A stretch of DNA of 64,000 nt, taken from assembly GCA_963921825.1 (NCBI GenBank), contig OY997595.1, positions 17,105,228 through 17,169,227 of the forward strand. The letters are read 5' to 3'. Under the pieces are notes generated by a model. That model did no database searches. It was not told the DNA's origin and was given only the letters and a program-made list of their open reading frames with translations. The stretch is from Erodium maritimum. Lineage: Eukaryota > Streptophyta > Magnoliopsida > Geraniales > Geraniaceae. The translations under genes were made by a program, and so were the position numbers. This document shows positions 45,662 to 56,000 of the stretch, piece after piece (the stretch's first letter is position 1; each line of letters begins with the position of its first letter).

Positions 45662-46835
45662 ATGACGCCTACCTATGTACCCCGAGGCACTAGGAGCCGG
45701 CCAGCTGGAGGCCGAGGGCAGCCACCTGCCATTGAGTCGGCAGGGGAAACAATTGCCCAAGGTGCCTCCACTAAGGAGCATGTGAGCGGCGATGATGGAC
45801 CATCAGGACTTCCGCCCAGAGTTCCGTCGGTCACAGAGCCGACCCAGGCGACAATCTTGGAGGAGTTGGTCCGCACAGTTCAAGGCTTAGCGGCGGTCAT
45901 CGCCCAGAGAGAGGCTGCGGCCCCAGCACCAGAGACTGTGCCTGCTGCCACTGCAGCTACTGCTGTGAGGCCTAGTCAGGCCGGGAGCTACACAGCTCAG
46001 ATGCTGAGAGACTTTTTGAGGCTGGGTACGCCGACCTTTTCTGGGGAGCCAAACCCCGATGCGGCCGAGAGATGGCTCGAGCAGATCACGCGCAACCTGG
46101 ATACCTCAGAGATCGTGGATGAGCACACGAGGGTGTCCTTTGCAGCTTTCCAGCTGAAGAATGACGCCTATCACTGGTGGCAGCGCGAGCAGGGACGGAT
46201 TGGTGATAATTTTCAGCTGTTCGGAGGGCGGTTCCCGGAGCAGTACTTTCTGCAGTCAGCACAGGAGAACAGGCACCAGTAGTTCCTGGAACTGTGTCAG
46301 GAGGGGATGACGGTATCTGAGTACGAGGCCTGATTCACCTCCTTGTCCCGCTTTGCCCTGGAGATGGTACCGTTGTAGACGGTTTGAGGGAGGGCTTCGC
46401 CCCGCGATTGTGGATCGGGTCACAGCCCTACGGACCCAAGTGTACTCGGAGCTAGTAGATATGGCACTGGCAGTGGAGAGACACTTTCGGGAGACAACCA
46501 GGGTCCGGGAGAGCAGGCCGAGACCGAGCGGCTTCTTGAGGCCGTTTGAGGTCCCTGATCCGAGGAGGCAGAGGACCTCAGGATCCTTCTGGCCATAGAC
46601 ATAGTCTGGTGGAGTGAGACACGTCGGATCAGTGGCATCCGTTGGACCTGCCCCCTTAGAGCAGTTGTGTCATTCGTGCGGAAAGTCGGGCCATCTAGCT
46701 CGAGACTGTCACAGGAGCAGTGGGCCCGCACCTCGCCTAGTAAGTAGTCAGGCGAGACCTGAGGGGAGGTCGAGTGTCGGATAGCCTGCATGCTACCAGT
46801 GCGAACGGAAAGGGCACTTCTCTGCTAGGTGCCCC
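45662..46835 (+). pseudogene. Gypsy gag (broken): capsid region and two zinc knuckles
   Basis: The ATG at 45662 starts a Pro/Gly/Ala-rich N-terminus, then the retrotransposon gag core (FLRLGTPTFSGEPNPDAAERW...AYHWWQRE). A TAG at 46280-46282 ends the open part, and two more stops follow by 46380. In another frame, nucleic-acid-binding CCHC knuckles are still readable at about 46668-46709 (CHSCGKSGHLARDC) and 46791-46832 (CYQCERKGHFSARC). Normal role: forms the particle and packages RNA. With the stops it cannot be made in full. Confidence 0.85.
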
Positions 46836-47360
46836 GATCAGTTCGGAGGGATGTAGGCCCCATGAACGCAACAATCGCAGTCCGGTCAGTCGCCTCATTT
46901 CCGTCAGCGTCAGGCTCAGGCGCCAAGAGCTCCACGGAAGGCAACGAGCGTGGCAGCGCCGAGACAGCATTAGAGAGCTCCTCAGCAGGTGGCACTTCCA
47001 CCACCCCTGAGGGGAGGACCTCAGGCACCGCATGGCAGAGTGTATGCGATCGCAGATTCCCGAGCTGAGGGACGTCACTCCGGTCATGAGACCACCCAAG
47101 GTACGTGCTTGCTATACAATTCTTGGGCGTCTTTCTTATTTGATATTGGGGCATCACATTCATTCATCGCTTCTACCTTCGCTGGTATGTTAGGACTAAG
47201 AGTAGAGTCCTTGAGTCGACCCTTGTGTCTTGACACCCCAGTTACGGGTGATGTGGTCTTGAGTAGTGTATGTCGTGCGTGTGAGATTAGAGTAGCTGAC
47301 TGCCCTTTTCTTGGTGATTTGCTGGTGTTGAACATGACGGCGTTTGATGTGATCCTGAGG
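46836..47360 (+). pseudogene. Gypsy aspartic protease region (active-site residue changed)
   Basis: A frame open from 46989 contains FLFDIGASHSFIASTFA at about 47133-47183. The Ty3/Gypsy protease motif is normally D(S/T)GA; here the second position is Ile (gat att ggg, from 47142). The following CHACEI/NMTAFDVILRMDWL block matches the family's 'FDVILGMDWL' flap region. The changed residue should disable cleavage of the polyprotein. Confidence 0.8.
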
Positions 47361-47499
47361 ATGGATTGGCTTGCGAGGTACCGAGCGTCGATCGACTACT
47401 ATCGATGGCAGGTGACGGTGGTATCGGGCGACACGATCGTCACTTGTGTACTGCGCAGTAGGATCAGAGTTATCCTGTCAGCATTGACCGTGGGAGAGG

Positions 47500-48790
47500 A
47501 GGTGGCGGCCGTGCAAAGCAGAGAGCTGCCACGAGTAGTGTGTGAGTTCCCGGAGGTCTTTCCGGAGGAGTTGTCAGGATTACCGCCAGTGCGCGAGGTT
47601 GAGTTCATGATTGACCTGATACCGGGGACGGCACCGATATCGATGGCTCCGTACCGGTTTGCACCAGCCGAGTTGGTCGAGTTGAAGCGACAACTTGAGG
47701 AGCTTCTGGAGAAGAGTTTATCCGTTCGAGCACTTCGCCGTGGGGAGCAACAACACTCTTCGTGAAGAAGAAGGGTGGAGGGCTGAGGATGTGTATCGAC
47801 TACAGGAAGTTGAACCGGGTCACGGTGAAGAACCGATACCCGATGCCGAGGATCAATGACTTGTTTGATCAGTTGAGAGGGGCGAAGTGTTTCTCGAAGA
47901 TCGATCTGCGATCCGGATACTCTAGGTTGAGAGTCCGAGAGGAGGATGTGGCGAAGACCGCATTTCGGACTTGGTATGGACACTACGAGTTTCTGGTGAT
48001 GCCGTTTGGACTGACGGACGGACCTGCAACGTTCATGGATCTAATGAACGGTATCTTCCTGCCATACTTAGACCTGTTCGTGGTGGTATTCTCTCCGAGT
48101 GAGGAGGCACACGCGGAGCATCTGAGGACGGTTCTGACCTTGCTACGCACCCATCAGTTGTACGGCAACTTGGAGAAGTGCGAGTTTTGGCTCGCCGAGG
48201 TGAAATTCCTCGGATATGTCGTATCTCGAGAAGGTATACTGGTCGATCCGGAGAAGATCGACGCAGTTTCGAAGTGGGAACGACCCAAGAGTGTCTTTGA
48301 GATCCACAGCTTCTTGGGTTTGACAGGTTATTATCGGCGGTTCGTCCAGGATTTCTCACGCCTGACTGCGCCGATGACTGCCCTGACACGCAAGGGAGTC
48401 GAGTTTGTGTGGACTAAGGATTGTGAGCGCTCCTTCACCGAGCTGAAGGCTCGTCTAACTATAGCACCCGTGTTGATAGTGCTGGAGCGCGGGATTGGGT
48501 ACGATGTCTACTGTGATGCGTCCAGTGAGGGACTAGGTTGTGTGCTGATGCAGTTGGGGAAGGTAGTTGCCTATGGCTCCAGGCAGTTGAAGACGCATCG
48601 TTTTCGCGCTGAAGAGCTGGCGACATTACTTGTACGGCGAGAGATTTCAGGTGTTCTCGGATCACAAGTCTCAAGTACATCTTCTCCCAGCGAGACCTGA
48701 ACATGCGCCAGAGGCGGTGGATGGAGTTACTTGAGGAGTACGACTTCGAGCTACTCTACCATCCGGGTAAGGCGAACGTGGCCGCCGATG
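47500..48790 (+). pseudogene. Gypsy reverse transcriptase / RNase H, catalytic box deleted
   Basis: FPEVFPEELSGLPPVREVEF (about 47548-47610) opens the RT. A frameshift at about 47714 separates it from [20 protein letters not shown] (47757 on), [10 protein letters not shown] and [18 protein letters not shown]. The catalytic palm motif is missing: ...LDLFVVVF is followed directly by [10 protein letters not shown] (about 48089), so the usual F-x-DDIL-x-Y block, seven residues in frame, has been lost. RNase H starts with [16 protein letters not shown] (about 48504), then has a deletion and frameshifts before [20 protein letters not shown], ending DALSRKS near 48810. Confidence 0.88.
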
Positions 48791-49049
48791 CCCTAAGTAG
48801 GAAGTCGATCCACTGCCTTGCTAGTATATCAGTCCGAGAGTGGGATATGATGGGGGAGTTGAGCACGTTTAGGCTTGAGCTAGATGAGATCGCTGATGGC
48901 GTGGCCATGTGCTCGCTGGTGGCTCAGCCCACACTAGTTGCTCGAGTGTTAGAAGCGCAGGCTGAGGATGCCGAGGCGGTAGAGATCCGGGAGAAGATTG
49001 CTAGTGGTGTTGATGCAGAAGGCTTAGAGCAGGGTGCTGATCAGGGTTT

Positions 49050-49870
49050 AAGATACCGAGGAGGGTTGTTTGTGCCGCGCAGCTGCAAAGACGACGTGTT
49101 GAGAGAGTCTCATCATTCACGTCTTGTTGTGCACCCGGGTGGCACGGAGATGTATCGGGATGTCAGGCGACAATTTTGGTGGAGCGGGATGCGGAGAGCG
49201 GTTGCAGAGTTCGTATCGAGGTGCCTTACTTGTCAGTAAGTGAAGGCCGAGCATCAGCGTCCCGCTGGTTTATGACAGCCATTGTCGATCGTGCAGTGGA
49301 AGTGGGAGCACGTCACGATGGACTTCGTGTGCGGTTTACCGAGATCGCCGAGAGGGCATGACGTAGTATGGGTAGTGGTTGATCGGTTTACCAAGTCAGT
49401 GCACTTCCTATCCATGAGTCGTCTGTATATCCGTGGGATTATCCGTCTTCACGGGGTTCTAGTGTCGGTTGTGTCCGACAGAGATCCTCGATTCACTTAC
49501 AGGTTTTGGGGGAGTTTCAGAGAGCAGTAGGGACCGAGGTCTTGCTCACTACAACGTACCACCCACAGACGGACGGCCAGACAGAGCGCACGATTCAGAT
49601 CTTAGAGGATATGCTACGAGCATGTGTGTTAGATTTCGAGGGTCATGGGAGGACCACTTATCGTTAGCCGAGTTCTCCTACAACAACAGCTTCCAGGCCA
49701 GTATCGGGATGACATCGTTTGAAGCATTGTATGGTAGGCCGTGTCGATCGCCCGTGTGTTGGGCAGAGGTGGGAGATAGGAGTTTACTTGGTCCGGATCT
49801 TGTCCGAGAGACGATCGAGAAGGTCGCGTTGATTCATGAACGGTTGAGGATCGTGCAGAGCCGATAGAAG
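49050..49870 (+). pseudogene. Gypsy integrase (stops, frameshifts, internal deletion)
   Basis: The zinc-binding HHCC domain is readable at 49108-49239 (HHSRLVVHPGG...CLTCQ), ended by a TAA. The catalytic core keeps its first Asp (TMDFVCGLP, about 49317) and second Asp (VVSDRDPRF, about 49470), but the stretch between them lacks about 10-12 residues. The Glu (in a TDGQTERT context, about 49566) lies in another frame. SLAEFSYNNSF and FEALYGRPCRSPVCW follow, then a TAG at 49866. Insertion by this protein is not possible. Confidence 0.85.
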
Positions 49871-49933
49871 AGTTATGCTGATAGGCGGCGCCGACCTCGC
49901 GAGTTTGCAGTTGATGATCATGTATTTCTGAAG

Positions 49934-50315
49934 GTGAGCCCGAAGAAGGGGCTGGTGCGGTTCAACCGCGGCGGAGGCAAGTTGGCCCCGCGATACATTG
50001 GGCCTTTTGAGATTCTGGACAGAGTGGGAGCCGTAGCCTACCGTCTTGCATTACCACCACAACTTGGGAATGTTCATAACGTCTTCCACGTTTCCAAACT
50101 GCGGAAGTACACTGCGGACCCCTCCCACGTCATCGAGGTGGATGAGGATGTTTCTTATGAGGAGAAGCCGGTCAGGATTTTGGACACGCGAGAGCAGGTC
50201 TTGCGTGGCAAGACTATCCGACTAGTACGGGCGCAGTGGCGGCACCACGGAGCAGAGTCGACCTGGGAGCGCGAGGACGAGGTTCGTGCGAAGTAACCCA
50301 GCTTGTTCGACCCTT
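49934..50315 (+). pseudogene. Gypsy pol C-terminus with chromodomain-like block
   Basis: SPKKGLVRFNRGGGKLAPRY, IGPFEILDRVGAVAYRLALP and HNVFHVSKLRKYT are the GPY/F-type C-terminal extension of integrase. After it, PVRILDTREQVLRGKTIRL and a WRHHGAESTWERED block match the degenerate chromodomain of Tekay/Del chromoviruses, thought to guide insertion to marked chromatin. This last segment is the best preserved part of pol. Confidence 0.8.
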
Positions 50316-50353
50316 GAGGAACGTTCGTTTTAAATTTCGCGGACGAAATTTCT

Positions 50354-50367
50354 TTAAGGGAGGTAGA
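50354..50367 (+). other. Polypurine tract of the Gypsy element
   Basis: 'ttaagggaggtaga' directly precedes the 3' LTR start (tgtaagaacc at 50369). Confidence 0.8.
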
Positions 50368-51420
50368 TTGTAAGAACCGTCCCCGGTCGACACCGGTCGA
50401 ACCGGTGAAATATGGTGAAAGTTGACTTTCCTCCGGAAAAGTTAACCGATGACCCCGAGAGTCATTTGGGACCTTTTCGGGACCCAACAAGCTTAGCCGT
50501 CGTTACGGTTAGCTTATTTGGGTCGTTTCCTTCCAAGTATGTAATTTTGCGAAAAAGTCAATTCGGGTCAAACGGGGTCAAACTATAGGCTAAATCGATT
50601 TAATTTAAATGGTCAGAATTAATTAAGGGTAAAGACCCCACTTGGACACTTGTCCATGTTGTCTTGCAGGAGAAGAAAAAGGGTCTAGAAAGACTCAATT
50701 GCCCTCATTTGGGCCAAATTAGAAGGAAGGATAGGGCAAAATGGTCTTTTCTAATCTAGGTTAAAGGGGCATCTAGGAGCATTTTCAGCTCATTTCCTAC
50801 TAGCTTGGCCGAAATACACACAAGGGAGAGAGTTTTGGGAGCTCCATTGCTTGAAGGAGAAGAAAGTGAAAAAAAGGAGCACTTTTGGGTGATTTTCTTC
50901 TCTAATCTTCTCCAAACTTACCTCTTTCTCATCCCCTCTTCATTCCTAAAGTGAGTACCCTTTGAAAACCCATTTTTAATGAAGTTTGGAGTTATGGGTT
51001 TGATAGAAAAAGCATGAACTAGGTTGGGTTTCCATGGGTTTGAGATTTTAGTTGTTTAGATGATTGTTTTGTGAAGAAAAGTGGAAATTTTGGATAGAAA
51101 TCATGTGGGTTTTGTTGTTTTGATGGAACCTAACTTGGGTATTGAAGTAGTGAGGTTTTTGGGACTGATTTGGAGGGTTTTAGAGGATAAAAATGGAGTT
51201 TTGAGGGGTTTCTTGGAGAAGAAGCTGGAGGAAGAAGAAGGACGGAACTATCAGACCCGTCACGGATCCGTGATGGGAACCGTGATGGAGCACGTCACTG
51301 CTCCGTGACGGAGGCCGTGACGGCACACGTCACGGTTCCATGACGTCACCCGTGATGGTGAGCATCACGGTTCCGTGACCCGACCCGTGACGGAGCCCGT
51401 CAAGGCTCCGTGACCCGAAC

Positions 51421-54177
51421 TGTCACACCCCAAATCCGGTTTTGACCGGACTCGAGACGTGAACTAAAACAACAATTAAATAATAACGATAAAAAATAAA
51501 ATTAAATGAAATAAACCTCCAAATAATTCATAATAGTTCCAAAAATAAACAACTCCGATGAACATGAGTCAAACGTTCAAATCCAACAAATAAAAACGTA
51601 GTTTAGTACAAAAATGGAAAATACGTCTCGACTAAATAACTAAACCCTGGACTCTCGAGGAGCTCCTGAGCTCTAAGACGTCCTCTACACCGACTCATCA
51701 CCGAAACCTGTAAAACAGAGGGGGTGAGCTTTCAATCAGTAGGAAAAAGTAGTAAAGGGAAAAGGACTCCCGCTCCGTTACCAGAAATACTCGATTAGTA
51801 ACTCTTACTAAAACTGATAAGGTAAATAGAAACTAACAGAAACGCAAAGATATCGATAAGGCATCCAACTAAAGAAACACATGAACAACGGTACCTTTAA
51901 ACCACTAAGACCACTACAAACGTTACTCAGATCCAATGCCACACGACTCAAGACAAGCAACCATGACAAACCGATCACCCACACGACTCAACAAATACAC
52001 CATACCGGAATATACCCTCGGCCTAGATGTCTTCCCGGACACACAGCATCGGGGTGAAGCCAATACATCATACCGGAATACCCATCGGCCTAGATGTCTT
52101 CCCGGACACACTGCATCGGGGTGAAACACTACATCATACCGGAATGTCTATCGGTCTAGATGTCTTCCCGGACACACAACATCGGGGTGAAACACTACAT
52201 CATACCGGAATGTCCATCGGTCTAGATGTCTTCCCGGACACACAACATCGGGGTGAAACAACATACATCATACCGGAATATCCCTCGGTCTAGATGTCTT
52301 CCCGGAACACACATCGGGGCAAATCTCAATGCACACATACCAGACCGGCACACACTTCGGTCGGGTATCTTCCCGTCACTCGGGGTACAAGTCACAACAC
52401 ACAATGCCACACAACCACACTACATCGAATTTATCGTACCAACTTACCAAGAACAGCGTATCGGTCTATCATTCACCCGATCATATCACAAGACAACAAT
52501 CATGTCACATTCATCTCATTCATTCAACCAATCATATCACGAAACAAACATTCATATTGCATTCCTTATAATTCACATGGCATACTATGATTCTTAATTT
52601 AACCAAGAGTGTATTATGCATCAACATTTAAGGACGGACAACCATAAGCAAACGCAACCAACACGCAATTCTAAGGCTCGACATGGCCATTCTATAGCAC
52701 GGCAATTCCCATAATTGAAATCGGTTATTCTAGTGAATCACATCCTATATGCAAACTAAGACTCTTCCGGTTATTATCATCCTATATGCATACTATTAGC
52801 ATTCCTTAATTAAAAGCGGAAATTTATAACTCTTCCCTACCTCAAGTGCCTTCTAAAGTTTAATCAAAAGAACGGCTAGTAGTCTGCTCCTCCGAGCTCG
52901 AGAAATAAAGTCTAGGAACATCAAATTAATGCTATAATTAAAACACGATCAAAGTCTAATTTAAAGAAGAAAACCTAAATTAACCCTAACGAATAAACTT
53001 GGGCCAAAAGGAAAAATTGGTCCCGAACGAGGCCCACTTCGGGCGGCCCACAAGCCCAGCACCCGGCCCGGACCGCACCCTTCAGAGGCCCAGAACCAGG
53101 CCTGGACCGTGTCGCTCAGAGGCCCGGCACCAGGCCCGGACCGTGCCGCTCAGAGGGCCGGTACCGAGCCCGGACCGTGCCGCTCATAGAGCCGGTACCA
53201 CACACGGACCGTGCCGCTCAGAGGGCCGGCACTGAGCCCGTTCCGTGCCGCTCAGAGGGCCGGAACCATGCCCTTTCCGTGCCGAAACTGGCAGACTCAA
53301 CTCCTTCTTCTCCAACTTCGTTTCCAAGAAAATATACTTCAAAAACTCCATTTCTAACATCATCAAACTCCAAAATCAGTCAACAAAACCCTCAAATTTC
53401 AATGCCCATAATGGGTTTCCCTCAAACATCAACAATCACTTCATTTCTAACCAAAAAGTTCACTAAACTTCAACAAATCAACTATCTAACAACACAAAAA
53501 CCAAAACCCATCTAGTTCATGCAATTTCCATAAAAGCCCACAACTCCAACTTGCTTTAAAGTAGGATTTTAGAGAGTACTTACATTGGAAATGGAAAGGG
53601 GATGAAGATGAGCTAATTTGAAGATGATTTGGTGAAGAAAAGCCCTCAAAGTTGCCTCCTTTCTCCAATATCTTCTTCTCCAAGCAATGGTGTTCTTCCT
53701 CTTCTCTCTTCCTTGCAATTTTCGGCCACCAAGGGGATAAATGAGCTGAATTGGTTGCTTCAAGTGCACTTAAACCTATTTGTGAGAAAAGTATATTTTG
53801 CCCCCTTCTTCTATTTCCTTTCTTTAGGCAAAAGTGAGGGGAAATGGGTCATTAGAGGCCCATTTCTTCTCATCCAAGCCACTATGGACACATGTCCATG
53901 TGGGGACCACCTTGTCCTTAATTACTTCCAGCACATTTAATTTATCTAGGTTTAGTCGATAATTACCCTTAGTTTGACCAAAAGTTGACTTTTCCGCAAA
54001 GACAGTAAATTGAAAGGAAACGACCCAACTAAGCTATCCGTAACGACGACTAAGCTATTTGGGTCCCGGAAAGGTCCAATATGACTCCCAGAGTCATCGG
54101 TTGACTTTTCCGGCCGAAAGTCAACTTTAGCCAAAAATCGCCGGTTCGACTGGGATCGACCGGGGGCGGTTCTTACA
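51421..54177 (-). mobile_element. Solo LTR (2757 bp) inside the 3' LTR, TSD cgaac
   Basis: It starts 'tgtcacaccccaaatccgg' and ends 'gggggcggttcttaca', with cgaac at 51416-51420 and 54178-54182. It has its own 66-bp minisatellite (about 51995-52330, 'cctagatgtcttcccggac' + 'acac..catcggggtgaa') and a 'gcccggaccgtgccgctcag' array (53040-53290) where the other LTRs have the GTCACGG palindromes. Confidence 0.95.
51995..52390. repeat. 66-bp LTR minisatellite, about 5 copies
   Basis: Units contain 'catcataccggaat' + '.t.catcggtctagatgtc' + 'ttcccggacacac'. It is homologous to the arrays at 16150-16590 and 54840-54970. Confidence 0.9.
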
Positions 54178-54989
54178 CGAACCGTGATGGATCAGAATAG
54201 GGCATTTTGGGTTCATTTTAGTCGTTTTCGGGTAATTAGGAAGGTTATCTATAACCGAGCCTAGTAAGGGTTAATTTGGGATGTTTTCTCTTTAAACCAC
54301 ACTTGAATTAGTATTAAATCTCGTATTACTTTGTGATCTTAGACGTTGGTCCCGAGCTCGGCGGAGGAGGCTACTAGGCGACTCGTTGATTTCTTGCATT
54401 TGGATAGCGGTTGAGGTAGGGAAAAGTAGATAATACCGGTTTAATTGCGGAAAGTTACTAGTAGGCATATAGGTTATGAACAATCGATATAATATAGAAT
54501 CATATGTAGGATGTGAATAACTAGCGTAATCATATAAAGATGGAACCACTTGCGGCCATGTCGTGCCGTAGGTGTGGGAATTGTTGTGTTGTAGTATCAC
54601 ATGTGGGTCCCTGGTTGGGCTCGTAGGATTGCGTGTTGGTGGTGATTGTTGTGACTAGTGGCTTGTAATGTTTGATATGTGCTATGTCCGTTGTTAAATC
54701 AAGGATCAAGATATGCTATGAGAACTTGGTGAATGTTGGTGTGAACTATTGTTTGTGATATGTGTGAGACCTTGTGATATGATTGGGTGAATGATAGACC
54801 GATGCGGTGTGTTCGGTAAGATTGTTCGGTATGGTATGCCGGTGTGATATGTTTCAGTATGATATGTTTAAGGATGTTGTTCCGGTCCGATATCGTGGTC
54901 GATGCTGTTCCGGCATGATATGTTCCGAGGTGGTGTGTTCCGGTTCGATATCTATCTCGATGGATGATTCCGATATAAATATCTAGACC

Positions 54990-56000
54990 GTAGGCTAAAA
55001 TATGGGATTACTCCAAGAGGGGGTGCTAGTGAGGGTGCCTGCACCAGGGAAGGCAGGGGCGATAGTGACAATCCGGGCTGAGCAACTAATGGACTGCCTT
55101 AGGATGCCTTGGAAACTTATAAGAGAACATCTAATGGTAAGCCATCGAGGTGGACTGGGTTCTCTTTCGTATACCTAGATGATCCAGCCATGTGCGTCTT
55201 GGTAGGCTGAGAATGCCTCCTCAACCCGGACGAATGATGGGGCGAGGAGACGGTCGATATAAGCCAGGCTCATTCGGAGGGGTTCCATGCTCAATGGCCT
55301 CCCTAGTTGGCGACGGTGGTCATAGTTGGCAGCTTAAGGCTTCTGACAATCGGTAGTCCTGTGGGACACGATCAGGATAGTGGCGAGGCTTTGCTCAAAT
55401 CGATATGAGCTGAGCTGGATGAGAATGGGGTTCGGAGGCTTCTTTTTCCTCCAAAATCGCTCCGACATTCTAACCTCTAGTGTGGGTACCGGAGGCATGG
55501 TGGGTGGCGATGGTACATGGTAGTGTTTGGTTTCAGGTCGAGTAGCCGCGGTCACCTGAGAGTTTGTCAGAGGGAAACTATCTTGGGTGAAGAGATCGTC
55601 ACAAGGGAAATCGGGGTGGTGGGGGCATCGGTGGAGTCGGGGATGATGTGGTTGAGGCTGACTGGAGGTTGCCAACGATGGTGGTGGCTCGTAGAGACAA
55701 GACAAAGGAAATGAAGAGAGAACCCTAGAGGAACATAAGTTTTTTATTTATATTATTATCATTTTGTCTTTTGCAATTACTTACTTTTATAAGTGTGAAT
55801 TTTGAAATCTATTTTAATATAATATTGAATATTTTATATCATTAAAAATGTGAGAGAAAAGTAAAAAACGACGATGTTGTAACCTAGTCCTCCATGTCGT
55901 CGTCGTTCTCATGCACGGAGATCGGCACCCACCACCCCTCTCCTCTCATTCCTTGGTCTTTGTATTTTTTCCTTGAACGATCATGACATTGGATTATACA
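54990..56000. other. Unassigned junction region between the Gypsy 3' LTR and the next LINE
   Basis: 55000-55730 has open frames on both strands (a 123-codon minus frame, Pro/Ser/Thr-rich at its start) but nothing I can name. 55740-55870 is AT-rich. This may be sequence that existed before the deletion that removed the LTR end. Confidence 0.4.

Larger units (their letters stand above)
36324..54990 (+). mobile_element. Defective Tekay/Del-like Ty3/Gypsy chromovirus element with nested LTRs
   Basis: Order: 5' LTR (36324-40198), primer site (40202), interior with gag-pol (45662-50300), polypurine tract (50354-50367), and a 3' LTR from 50369 that is cut off near 54990. Four later LTR insertions lie within it (37757-39444, 40825-45496, 40934-42621, 51421-54177). 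Gag, protease, RT, RNase H, integrase and a C-terminal chromodomain-like block occur in the Ty3/Gypsy order, and the sequences fit the Tekay/Del chromovirus clade. Many stops, frameshifts and small deletions make it non-autonomous. Because the 3' LTR is truncated, no TSD can be checked. Confidence 0.85.
50369..54990 (+). mobile_element. 3' LTR of the Gypsy element, split by a solo LTR and truncated
   Basis: It begins 'tgtaagaaccgtccccgg' and matches the 5' LTR through the TGACG-type array. It is interrupted at 51421-54177 and resumes with 'cgaaccgtgatggatcag'. From about 54505 it departs from the 5' LTR and instead resembles the 14739-18134 LTR type, with 'gttccgg..cgatatc' repeats. It breaks off near 54990 without the usual 'ggggcgtgaca' end. 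Confidence 0.8.
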
